Below the pieces are notes generated by a model, which worked only from the letters and a program-made list of their open reading frames with translations, searched no databases and was not told the origin of the DNA. Of a stretch of DNA of 38,339 bases, positions 16,076 through 24,891 are shown in pieces. How positions within the stretch are numbered: the stretch's first letter is position 1; each line of letters opens with the position of its first letter. This DNA comes from an uncultured Saprospirales bacterium (lineage in GTDB: Bacteria > Bacteroidota > Bacteroidia > Chitinophagales > Saprospiraceae). Made by a program: the position numbers and the translations under genes. The stretch lies in the NCBI GenBank assembly GCA_937864265.1, contig CALMIR010000057.1, forward strand, positions 1 to 38,339. The letters are read 5' to 3'.

Positions 16076-17923
16076 ATGCTCAACCTGAGTCAACTCTTAC
16101 CGCCGCTTCCCGATCGCACTGATGTGATTACCTTCAGCATCAAGGTGAATGGCACCCTCATTCCCGATAATTTTGAAGTAAGCTCTATTGTGGTAAATCG
16201 CTGTTTCAACCGCATACCTTATGCTTTGTTGCAAGTGCTGGATAGCGACGTATCGGCTCAGCGGATGGAAGTCAGCGATCAGGATATTTTTTCACCAGGT
16301 AATGAAATAGAAATTTCAGCAGGCTATTACAGAGACGAAGCAGTGATTTTTAAAGGCATCATCATCCGCCATGCCCTCAAAATCAGAGCGGGGCAATCTC
16401 CCATGCTGGAAATTGAATGCAAAGACAAAGCGGTACGCATGACGGTGGAACGCAAAAATGCCTATTTTTTAGAAAGCAGCGATCAGGAAATCATAGAAAG
16501 CATTCTGAACAACCACGGCCTGACACCAGAGGTAGAAAGTACCAGCGTCACCCATCCGGAAATGGTGCAATACCACGCTACCGACTGGGATTTTATCCTC
16601 ACCCGCGCTGAAGCCAATGCCCTTTTGGTATTAGCCAAGGACAACACCATTATTGCCAAAAAGCCCGACTTTGAAGCAGATGCCAAAATGGTACTCACTT
16701 ACGGCAGTTCCATTTTTGAATTTGAAGCCGAAATGGATGCCCGCGACCAATACCCCGCAGCCAAAGCAGTGACTTGGGATTACACCAATCAAGCCTTGAC
16801 AGAAGTACAAGCCGATGCCAATGGCGTGAGTGCGTTGGGCGGGTTAGGAGGCGCAATTGCCGGCGCTGTAGGAGCAGTAGCGGGTGCTGCCCAATCCGCG
16901 CTGGGTGCAGTGGGTGTTTCCTTGCCAGGAGTGCCGCCCAACACCGACTACACTCAGTCTTTGGGTGTCAGCCATGTACTGCTGCAACATTCCGGAAAGC
17001 TACCTCAGCCCGAATTGGAGAAATGGGTTGAAGCACAATTTCAGAAAAGCAAATTGGCCAAGCTCCGCGGTCGTGTCAAGTTCGAGGGTTTGGCAGACAT
17101 TTATCCGGGCGACAGCATTGAATTACAAAACGTGGGGCTGCGCCACGCGGGCAAGGTGCTCATTACCGCCATCCGTCACGAAATCAAGGACGGCTCTTGG
17201 TTTGCCCAAGCCCAGTTTGGCTTGCCACAGGAATGGTTTGTAGAAGAATTCCCCAATGTCAACTACCCCATAGCGGGGAGCTTGCTGCCTGCCATTCAGG
17301 GCTTGCAAGTGGGTGTTGTCACCCGATTGGCGGGTGACCCCGACGGCGAAGACCGCATACAGGTGCGCTTGCCCTTAGTAGCGGCTGATGGGGAAGGCGT
17401 TTGGGTGCGCATAGCCGCTATGGATGCAGGCGACAATCGGGGCGCTTTTTTCCGTCCTGAAATTGAAGACGAAGTCATTGTCGCGTTCATCAACAACGAC
17501 CCACGCCAGGGAGTCGTGCTAGGTATGCTCAACAGCAAAGCCAAGCCCGCCCCCCTGCCTACTACCGACGACAACCACGAAAAAGGCTGGGTGACCCGCA
17601 GCGGCATCAAATTGATTTTCAACGACGAAAAATCCAGCTACACGTTAGAAACACCAGGAGGCAACAAATGCGTCATTGACGACGACGATAAAAGCATTTT
17701 ACTGGAAGATCAACACGGCAACAGCCTGAAAATGAATCAGGACGGCATCACCATCAATTCGGCGAAAGATATTATTCTGAGCGCTACTGGAGATGTCAAA
17801 ATTGAAGGTACCAATTTGGAAAATAAGGCCAATGCGGAATTTAAAGCAGAAGGCATGAGCAAAGCTTCGTTGAAATCCACCGCCGATGTTGTGGTGCAGG
17901 GGACATTTGTTAAGATTAATTAA
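16076..17923 (+). CDS. eCIS spike protein (VgrG/gp27-gp5-like, Pvc8/Afp8-like)
   Basis: In this 615-aa protein, residues 1-245 are the gp27/VgrG-like hub (FSIKVNGTLIPDNFEVSSIVV..., GRYRDEAVIFKG-like, VQYHATDWDFILTRAEANALLV). Residues about 253-285 form a Gly/Ala-rich stretch (ALGGLGGAIAGAVGAVAG). About 410-490 is the gp5 OB-fold (VGVVTRLAGDPDGEDRIQVRLP ... GAFFRPEIEDEVIVAFINNDPRQGVVLGMLNS). The rest is the beta-helix apex with GGNKCVIDDDDKSILLEDQHGNSL repeats. Trimers form the membrane-piercing spike, to be capped by the PAAR protein encoded next. There is no extra toxic domain at the C-terminus. Confidence 0.95.
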   Translation: MLNLSQLLPPLPDRTDVITFSIKVNGTLIPDNFEVSSIVVNRCFNRIPYALLQVLDSDVSAQRMEVSDQDIFSPGNEIEISAGYYRDEAVIFKGIIIRHALKIRAGQSPMLEIECKDKAVRMTVERKNAYFLESSDQEIIESILNNHGLTPEVESTSVTHPEMVQYHATDWDFILTRAEANALLVLAKDNTIIAKKPDFEADAKMVLTYGSSIFEFEAEMDARDQYPAAKAVTWDYTNQALTEVQADANGVSALGGLGGAIAGAVGAVAGAAQSALGAVGVSLPGVPPNTDYTQSLGVSHVLLQHSGKLPQPELEKWVEAQFQKSKLAKLRGRVKFEGLADIYPGDSIELQNVGLRHAGKVLITAIRHEIKDGSWFAQAQFGLPQEWFVEEFPNVNYPIAGSLLPAIQGLQVGVVTRLAGDPDGEDRIQVRLPLVAADGEGVWVRIAAMDAGDNRGAFFRPEIEDEVIVAFINNDPRQGVVLGMLNSKAKPAPLPTTDDNHEKGWVTRSGIKLIFNDEKSSYTLETPGGNKCVIDDDDKSILLEDQHGNSLKMNQDGITINSAKDIILSATGDVKIEGTNLENKANAEFKAEGMSKASLKSTADVVVQGTFVKIN

Positions 17924-17944
17924 TCGCTTAGCGGAGACCTGCCC

Positions 17945-18005
17945 CACTTGAGACTTGAAACCACGCACACGCCTTTGGCGTGACGCGGCTTGAAACTAGA
18001 AACTA
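17945..18005. repeat. CTTGAAAC short repeats and small hairpin before the PAAR gene
   Basis: The 87-bp gap between the spike and PAAR genes contains CTTGAGACTTGAAAC, GCTTGAAACTAGAAAC and a small hairpin (ACGCC TTTG GCGT). These units resemble those at 14091-14128. Confidence 0.45.
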
Positions 18006-18010
18006 AACAT

Positions 18011-18301
18011 ATGCCAGCAGCAGCCAGAGTAGGAGACATGCACACTTGCCCCATGACAAATCCCAATGGATCGCCTCATGTGGGTGGCCCGATTTTACCA
18101 CCAGGTGTGCCAACTGTTTTGATAGGCGGGCAGCCCGCCGCCGTAGCCACCGGAATGTGTACTTGTGCCGGCCCGCCCGATTCCATCACAACTGGCTCGC
18201 AAACGGTATTAATAGGTGGGCAACCCGCTGCCCGTATGGGCGACCCCACCGCACACGGCGGCCAAATCGCAGCAGGCCTACCTACCGTCTTGATCGGATA
18301 A
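18011..18301 (+). CDS. eCIS PAAR-domain spike tip (Pvc10-position protein)
   Basis: This 96-aa PAAR protein begins MPAAARVGDMHTCPM, and the frame's upstream ATG at 17990 would only add a non-conserved tail. It shows three TVLIGGQPAA-type repeats (PTVLIGGQPAAVATGMCTCAGPPD, QTVLIGGQPAARMGDPTAHGG, PTVLIG) and Cys/His residues for a zinc at the tip (His18, Cys20 region, Cys55, Cys57, His79). It would form the sharp cone that caps the VgrG-like trimer. There is no effector extension; the protein stops right after the last repeat. Confidence 0.93.
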   Translation: MPAAARVGDMHTCPMTNPNGSPHVGGPILPPGVPTVLIGGQPAAVATGMCTCAGPPDSITTGSQTVLIGGQPAARMGDPTAHGGQIAAGLPTVLIG

Positions 18302-18736
18302 CACACACACTCACACATACTCACTCACTTACTACCTTACTTTCTTCCCGCCCGGCCTGTCCGAATGGACTACGTCCAGGCGGAATGATCCGGTCGGACA
18401 GGAGTGTTGACACACACACGCACTCGCACTCCCTCACACACGCACACGCTTACTACCTTAGTTTCTTAGTTTCTTAGTGCCTTAGTGTTGCAGCACACCC
18501 ACACACCCACACACCCACACACTCGCACTCCCTCACACACGCACACGCTTACTACCTTACTTTCTTAGTTTCTTAGTGCCTTAGTGTTGCAGCACACTCA
18601 CACACTCACTCACTCACTCACACACTCACACACTCACTCACACTCACACACTCACACACTCACTCACACACTCACTCACACTCACACACTCACACACTCA
18701 CCACCCACTAACCACTACACAAAAAACAAAACCACC
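18302..18736. repeat. CACA/CTCA microsatellite tract with a 78-bp near-exact duplication
   Basis: This 435-bp stretch without a supported gene consists mostly of CACA, CTCA and CCCACA runs. A 78-bp segment (18421-18498) recurs at 18520-18597 with one mismatch, and part of it (CTTACTACCTTACTTTCTT) is also seen around 18328-18346. A hairpin lies at 18356-18402 (CCTGTCCGA/TCGGACAGG). The tract joins the PAAR gene to the gp25-like gene. One frame stays open through its last part, 18584-18736, reading Thr-His-Ser repeats. Confidence 0.9.
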
Positions 18737-19156
18737 ATGCCACAACAAAATTCATTCCTCGGGACAGGCTGGGGCTTCCCAGTCACCTTCTCCAAAAAAC
18801 TAGGCTGTACCGTTCGCATGGTAACAGAAGAAGCAGACATACGCGAAAGCCTCAGCATATTATTCAGCACCCGCCCCGGCGAGCGCGTCATGCGCCCCGA
18901 TTACGGCGGCAGTCTGGAAGAACTCTTATTTGAGCCCAATAACGTTGGCCTCGAAACCTACGTCAAAGACCTGATCACCAAGGCCATTCTATATTATGAG
19001 CCCAGAGTTGACCTGGAAAGCATCCGCATTGACAACCAGAACGCCAATGCCGGGCAATTCTTAGTCGAAATGAACATCATCGTACGGGCTACCAATTCCC
19101 GTTTCAATTTCGTGTTCCCCTATTATCTGAATGAAGCAACAATTGTCGGACAATGA
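18737..19156 (+). CDS. eCIS gp25-like baseplate wedge protein (Pvc9/Afp9-like)
   Basis: This 139-aa protein starts at the ATG at 18737 (MPQQNSFLGTGWGFPVTFSK). The gp25/GPW signature follows: ESLSILFSTRPGERVMRPDYGGSLEELLFEPNN (about residues 40-72), with the conserved RPDYG, and a C-terminal FVFPYYLNEATI. The open frame runs 51 codons further upstream through the CACT repeats, but those codons are low-complexity and not family-like. The protein is a baseplate wedge component that nucleates the sheath. Its stop overlaps the next gene's ATG by 4 bases (ATGA). Confidence 0.94.
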   Translation: MPQQNSFLGTGWGFPVTFSKKLGCTVRMVTEEADIRESLSILFSTRPGERVMRPDYGGSLEELLFEPNNVGLETYVKDLITKAILYYEPRVDLESIRIDNQNANAGQFLVEMNIIVRATNSRFNFVFPYYLNEATIVGQ

Positions 19157-22100
19157 GCAGCAATACCCAACTAATACATCCCTTGATTCACGATGGCGTC
19201 AGCCAAACAGAACGGCTGTTGGCCGCTCTTATCCCTGCCAACCTGCAACTCGACGAGCGCAGCATGCAGGACTTGATCGTAGCAGCCTACCGCTACGCCT
19301 GTTTGTTGAAATATTACAACGAAGAAAATCAACCCGACGGCGATTGGCGCTGCTTCTGGGAAGTAGAAGCCCTGACCTTCCTGGCCGTCCTGGCCGAACT
19401 GGATACTGAAGTCATCCTACAGCAATTCAACGAACTGGAGATTGGCTTCGCCCAGGACATTGACGAAGGAGCAGGCGGCCCTTTCGATCCAGGCGGCGAA
19501 GACATCACCAATTTTTACGATCAGGCACAATTCATCTATCAAATTGCCTTACAGGTACAAAAAGCCTACCGCGACCTGCCCGACGATCTGGCCATCAAGC
19601 GCGAAATAGCCGCCATGATTGACAAAAGAACGGTATTTGACGGGGAAAACCTGGTGGATGCCTTGCACCAACTCATTGCCATACACAAGGAAGTATATAG
19701 CGACGAGCATGGCCAAGCCTTGCCCTACCACTTTTATGAACCTTTTTTCGGTTCGCTGTGGAACCTGCCGGACAGCGACGCCTTCGATGCCATCAAATTT
19801 CAGGCCAGCTATACCCGGGAAGATACCCGGGCTTTGTTTCGCCGTTTTTACGAAGTGCTGGTCAAAATACGCATGCGGGCGCAATACTGGTTCGACCGTC
19901 TGATCAATGAACCCAATTTGCACCAGCCACATGTCGCCCTGTTTTTGAGCTTCCTGCGTTTGTTCCGGCATGCACAAGACAGCCTGAACAGCTTGACTGG
20001 CAAACACTTAGACTACTACTACGAGAAAATCCTTTGCCTGGATCGCCGCCCCGCCGTACCCGATGATGTATTTCTGGTCTTTGAGTTGGCCAAAGGTTTT
20101 GAGGAAACCCTCGTCGAAAAAGGCACCGCTTTTCTAGCTGGCAAAGATGCCAATGGCCGCCCGCTCCTGTTTGAGGCCCTGGAAAATTGGGTCGTTCGCG
20201 ATGCCCAGGTCAAGGAAATCAAAAACACCCACTTTGACCTCTGCAACTTCCAAACAACAGGCAAAATACTGGCCAACCCGGATGTCAACACCGCTTACGC
20301 AAATGGCGAAATACTACCCAATGAAAAACCCGCCAGTTGGCGCGCCCTAGGCGACGACGGTAACTTGCCCGCCGGGGAAATTGGCTTTGCCATTGCCAGC
20401 CCGCAACTGATACTCCGGGAGGGCAAAAGAATCTTGGATGTGTACATCAATTTGGTCAATACCCAAATACCAACCATTTCCAGCGATGATTTTATAATAC
20501 AACTCAGCTCGCCGGAGGAATGGATCACACCGGTTATTAACGAAAACATCACCTTTACATCTGACGATCGAAATTTATCGCAAGATGAAGGCTCCTTCAA
20601 AGTAATCCAGGAAAACGGCGCCTTGCATATCCGGGTGGTATTGGAAAAAGACGACCTGCCTGTGGATACACTGGGCGAAGATTTGGCGATAGAAGCCGGG
20701 TTTAATACTGGCTGGCCTGTGATGAAAGTAACACTGGCTCGAGCATCCCAGATTGCCCGCTTTTACGACGATATGCGCGGCATTGAATTTGAAGAAATAA
20801 AAATAGCCGTGGATGTTACTGGTATCCGCGAAAACCTCATCATACAAAGCGATCAGGGGGTATTTGATGGCACGCAGAAGATCTATCCCTTTGGGCCGGT
20901 ACCGGCAAAAGGCCACCGCTTTTACATCGGCAGTACAGAAGTTTTTCAAAAAGCGCTGAACAGCCTAAAAGTTAATTTTGACTGGATCGCCCCTCCCGAC
21001 GACTTTGACGATTACTACCGAACTTACAACTTGGGCTTTACTCCTTATACATTGCCCAACCCAAAAGTGAAAATTGATTTTATAGATCGTGCCGATAATC
21101 AAAACGTCAACATCGAACAAATAGCCCGCATTGCTCATGATGGCGATCGTACTGTGCGTATCAGAATAAGCGATGTTAATTTCAACTCGGTTGCTGATGT
21201 CATTTTTGAATTAAAAACCTCCGATGGAATACTTACGCCACTCACGCCGACTATTTTAGAAGAAGGAGCTTATGAATTTACTTTGCCTGATGTGGATTTA
21301 GCTAATGCCGAAATCATCGCCTCCAAACCCGGTGCCGATTTTGAGCCACTGGCATTTGCCGTTCTGGAAAATGGAGCAATCACTACCGCCTATGAACTGG
21401 TGCTGTTTCCGCTGGAAAAGGCCTACCAGCCTGCAACGAATATCAGAGGCTTAGTAAAAGGGCTGAATGATGGTGCTTTTTTAAATGCCATAACAGTAAA
21501 CGGATCTTCTCAAACATTGACCAATGGCGCATATGCTACCCCACTTGCCAGTACACTCAATTTTGAACAAAGCGGCTACCAAGCCAACAATATCTTCGAT
21601 CTGGAGGGGTTCAGCGTCGTAGATGTTTACATGGAGCCTATCGACTACGCCCCTGAACAGGTTTTCCGATTCCCACCCAATGCTGAGGTGGATATCATCA
21701 TGGAAATAAAAGATGCGGACGGCTCTAGTCTGGATGATGTGACCTGGCAAATTATTAGCGGAATCGCCCAAACAGTTGGTGATGGCCAAACGCTATTTGA
21801 AGTAGATGGCGAAGCTAAGATTAAACTATCCAAACCGGGTTACAAGGATGTGTGGTTTCCTTTGGAATACGCTACACGGGGCAATGCCGTATTGCTGCCA
21901 GGAGCAAGCGTTGAAATAGGTTCCAGAGGGACAGCCGCAGCAGATACAGCAGAAATCATCCTACAAAAATGGGATGGAACGCTGCTTGCTAACAGAACTT
22001 TTTCCATACGCATTGGTAATGGTTCGCCAAGCAGTATGGATACAAATGCTGATGGAAAGCTTATTCTCAGTGCATTTACTAGTACGGCAGACGTAGAAAT

Positions 22101-24891
22101 TATCCACCCCCATTTTTTAGCCTTCACAGTAGGAAACCTTGATCCAGCAACCAGTGCCACTGTCCAATTGGCTACGGAAACGTTTTCATCAAAAACGGGT
22201 GCTACGCCAAGCTCTGTTGATGTAACCGTGATTGACTTACTCGGTTTGCCAGTGGAAGGGGCAAGTGTGGAAGCGAGTAATGGCACTTCTACCATTATCG
22301 ATACTACAGATACTGATGGCAAAGTAACGCTTGATGGGCTTTCCGGCTCCGGTTGGCGAATTAAAGTAAGTAAGGGTGACAATACAGTAATCAGTCCGGA
22401 TACCACAAATGTCCGCGAAAAAGAAATTTACATCAATATCGGCGTCCTGGAAAAATCCAGGCCTTTTGCAGGTATTTTAATTGGTCGCCTCACCAATACG
22501 GCAGGTGATCCCATCGAGGATGCATTGGTCACAGCAGGGAGCCAAACACAAAGGACGAACACCAGGGGCGAATATACTATGACGGGCTTGGCCGAAGCCG
22601 AAATACAAGCATCTGGTGGCGTTCATTTTTACCATCCTTCCTATCAGATATTTCCTGGTGCTGATGTAGTGGATAACTCCATCATTGACATCATGCTCCT
22701 GCCCCATCTCCAGAACTTCGTCTATGAAGGAAAGATCACCGATATATTCAACATTCCATTATCGGGAGTAGAAATTGGGATCAAAGATATTGAAGCGGAT
22801 ACAGCTTACACACTGACTAAGTCCGATTCCGATGGCTTATACCGGGTGGCCGTCTCTCCTGCACTTACAGATGAGGTAGAAGTATTCTTTGTTATTCCCG
22901 GGTATGATACCGTCATTTTGGATTTCCCTACGCCCGATGTCCCTACAGGTACCAGCACTTCTCTGCTCCATGTGCGCATGCGGCCTTCTGTCGACAACTT
23001 TTCACCGTTGCTGGATGCCGGAGAAATGGAAGCCAGGTTCGATATTCGGATCAATGCCTTAAACTTGGTTAGAGACGTTCGAACACAGCATTTTGTACGG
23101 TACGAACCCACCCTGAAAAGGGGTTTCGTGCGCTTTACGCTGGTAGAAGATGATTTCAAACACGCGGCTTATCCCCAATTGCTGACTTGGTACACCCTGG
23201 ACGCTGCTGGCGAACCCATTTTCCAACCAACCGATACAACAAATATCGACTTACCCCCTCCCCTACCCAACCCGCCCTACACCCCCGCTACCAACGGCAT
23301 CAGCTTGGAATATACCTCCGAGCAGATCATTACAGGCGTAGAAAACGAAGGCATTGACCAATACTTCCATCTTTTGCCCTTCAATGGACACAAAGAAGTC
23401 AGCCTGCTGGCAGCAGTGGACATTCGATTGGTATGCCCCTATTATGCCCATAGCAAAAGCGACGCTTACGCCGATGGCAACCTATACTTGGGTATTGAAA
23501 AACTCAAACCCGGCACCAACTTGTCCCTCCTTTTCCAAATCGAAGAAGGATCGGAGCGCAAAGCGGAATGGCAACCCCCGAAATTGCACTGGTCGTACCT
23601 GACCAAAAACAACACCTGGACGGCCTTTGAATCCACCGATGTATTGTTGGATACTACCTTTGGCCTGACCCGCAGCGGGCTGGTACAACTCAAGATACCC
23701 AAAACGGCTATTGCCGAAAATACCATGCTCAATCCGGCACTGTACTGGATACGCATCGCCGCCGTGGAAAACCGGGAAGCAGACATCCCCGTTTCTGTTC
23801 GGGCCCTGCCCAATCTGGTTTCCGTTCGAGCACAGGCCATTCTGGCACAATTTGCAGACAAAGGCAATGATCCAGCGCATTTATCCGCTCCATTGCCAGC
23901 AGGCACCATTTCCAAATTGCAAATCAGCCGCACTTCTGTGAAAAAAGTCGAGCAGCCCTTCGATTCCTTCGGCGGCAGACTCCCAGAACAGGGCAATGAT
24001 TTTTATTTGCGCATCAGCGAACGCCTCCGCCACCGGGATCGAGCCATCCAGGTATGGGATTATGAGCGGCTTTTGCTGGAGCAATACTCCAAAGTGCATC
24101 GGGTGAAATGCCTGCCACATACCCGCATGATCGCCAGTACCGATAATTGTAGTACCAATATACTTCAAGATCCGTCGGCCATTCCGCCCGACTTGGATGT
24201 TCAATCACCCGGCTATGTGCTGCTGGCCGTTATCCCCGATCTGACCCAGCGCACCGCTACCGCTCAAGCAGAACCGCGTTTCTCCTTTGGCGATCTGCTG
24301 GAAATGGAGGATTACCTGCGCACCAAAACCAACCTGTTTGTCGCATGGGAGCGGGAAAGCCCCCCTTGGCTATGTGAACCGGATTATCCCGAAGACGAAA
24401 CCAAATACCTGTGGGTAGTCAACCCTAAGTATGAACCCATTCGCCTGAGTTTTAAAGTGGCCTTTTTGACCGGCTTTGATGAAACCTTTTTCAAATTTCA
24501 ACTCGACGAGGAATTGAAAAACTACCTGGCACCCTGGTTGGAAAATCCGGCAGCCCCCATCACTTTTGGCAGGACGCTGTACCAATCAGCCCTAATTGCC
24601 TTCATCGAAAGTCGGGAATACGTGGATGCTATTGCTGACTTCAGGTTGTACAAAGCCCCGGCGGCCTATTTGTTAGATGAGGTATCAGAAGAATGCCTGG
24701 TGAAAAACGACCGCGTCATTCCAGCAACGCCGCGCTCTGTGTTGACCACTTATATCAAAGCAGACAAATTACCCGATGAAACCGATCACTTGATCGAAAC
24801 TGCCAATAAAACAGACTGGTGTGTCGAAGCACAGCCAAGACCAACACCAGAAACCAATCCTAATACCCGTTCTAAAAGACCAAGATCATGA
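19153..24891 (+). CDS. Giant eCIS baseplate protein (Pvc11/gpJ-like) with inserted beta-sandwich repeats
   Basis: This 1912-aa protein is much longer than Afp11/PVC11. Both ends look like a baseplate-J/gp6-like wedge protein: DDVFLVFELAKGFEETLVEKGTAFLAG near residue 300, and ERLRHRDRAIQVWDYERLLLEQYSKVHRVKCLPH near 1617-1650. Between about 650 and 1280 lie repeats of the carboxypeptidase-regulatory-like/SdrD-B kind: LLGLPVEGASVEA...TDGKVTL (about 1020-1080), TNTAGDPIEDALVTA...TRGEYTM (about 1110-1148) and DIFNIPLSGVEIGI...SDGLYRV (about 1190-1236). The wedge part would build the baseplate; the insert probably projects outward. It overlaps the gp25-like gene and the next gene by 4 bases each. 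Confidence 0.9.
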   Translation: MSSNTQLIHPLIHDGVSQTERLLAALIPANLQLDERSMQDLIVAAYRYACLLKYYNEENQPDGDWRCFWEVEALTFLAVLAELDTEVILQQFNELEIGFAQDIDEGAGGPFDPGGEDITNFYDQAQFIYQIALQVQKAYRDLPDDLAIKREIAAMIDKRTVFDGENLVDALHQLIAIHKEVYSDEHGQALPYHFYEPFFGSLWNLPDSDAFDAIKFQASYTREDTRALFRRFYEVLVKIRMRAQYWFDRLINEPNLHQPHVALFLSFLRLFRHAQDSLNSLTGKHLDYYYEKILCLDRRPAVPDDVFLVFELAKGFEETLVEKGTAFLAGKDANGRPLLFEALENWVVRDAQVKEIKNTHFDLCNFQTTGKILANPDVNTAYANGEILPNEKPASWRALGDDGNLPAGEIGFAIASPQLILREGKRILDVYINLVNTQIPTISSDDFIIQLSSPEEWITPVINENITFTSDDRNLSQDEGSFKVIQENGALHIRVVLEKDDLPVDTLGEDLAIEAGFNTGWPVMKVTLARASQIARFYDDMRGIEFEEIKIAVDVTGIRENLIIQSDQGVFDGTQKIYPFGPVPAKGHRFYIGSTEVFQKALNSLKVNFDWIAPPDDFDDYYRTYNLGFTPYTLPNPKVKIDFIDRADNQNVNIEQIARIAHDGDRTVRIRISDVNFNSVADVIFELKTSDGILTPLTPTILEEGAYEFTLPDVDLANAEIIASKPGADFEPLAFAVLENGAITTAYELVLFPLEKAYQPATNIRGLVKGLNDGAFLNAITVNGSSQTLTNGAYATPLASTLNFEQSGYQANNIFDLEGFSVVDVYMEPIDYAPEQVFRFPPNAEVDIIMEIKDADGSSLDDVTWQIISGIAQTVGDGQTLFEVDGEAKIKLSKPGYKDVWFPLEYATRGNAVLLPGASVEIGSRGTAAADTAEIILQKWDGTLLANRTFSIRIGNGSPSSMDTNADGKLILSAFTSTADVEIIHPHFLAFTVGNLDPATSATVQLATETFSSKTGATPSSVDVTVIDLLGLPVEGASVEASNGTSTIIDTTDTDGKVTLDGLSGSGWRIKVSKGDNTVISPDTTNVREKEIYINIGVLEKSRPFAGILIGRLTNTAGDPIEDALVTAGSQTQRTNTRGEYTMTGLAEAEIQASGGVHFYHPSYQIFPGADVVDNSIIDIMLLPHLQNFVYEGKITDIFNIPLSGVEIGIKDIEADTAYTLTKSDSDGLYRVAVSPALTDEVEVFFVIPGYDTVILDFPTPDVPTGTSTSLLHVRMRPSVDNFSPLLDAGEMEARFDIRINALNLVRDVRTQHFVRYEPTLKRGFVRFTLVEDDFKHAAYPQLLTWYTLDAAGEPIFQPTDTTNIDLPPPLPNPPYTPATNGISLEYTSEQIITGVENEGIDQYFHLLPFNGHKEVSLLAAVDIRLVCPYYAHSKSDAYADGNLYLGIEKLKPGTNLSLLFQIEEGSERKAEWQPPKLHWSYLTKNNTWTAFESTDVLLDTTFGLTRSGLVQLKIPKTAIAENTMLNPALYWIRIAAVENREADIPVSVRALPNLVSVRAQAILAQFADKGNDPAHLSAPLPAGTISKLQISRTSVKKVEQPFDSFGGRLPEQGNDFYLRISERLRHRDRAIQVWDYERLLLEQYSKVHRVKCLPHTRMIASTDNCSTNILQDPSAIPPDLDVQSPGYVLLAVIPDLTQRTATAQAEPRFSFGDLLEMEDYLRTKTNLFVAWERESPPWLCEPDYPEDETKYLWVVNPKYEPIRLSFKVAFLTGFDETFFKFQLDEELKNYLAPWLENPAAPITFGRTLYQSALIAFIESREYVDAIADFRLYKAPAAYLLDEVSEECLVKNDRVIPATPRSVLTTYIKADKLPDETDHLIETANKTDWCVEAQPRPTPETNPNTRSKRPRS

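Noticed and set aside
18421-18597. CRISPR array from the repeated 78-bp unit
   Set aside because: There are only two full copies, the spacing is made of microsatellite sequence, there are no unique spacers and no cas genes.
18584-18736. N-terminal extension of the gp25-like protein
   Set aside because: These codons are the CACT microsatellite read as Thr/His/Ser; the family N-terminus begins at 18737. Kept only as a finding about possible variation.
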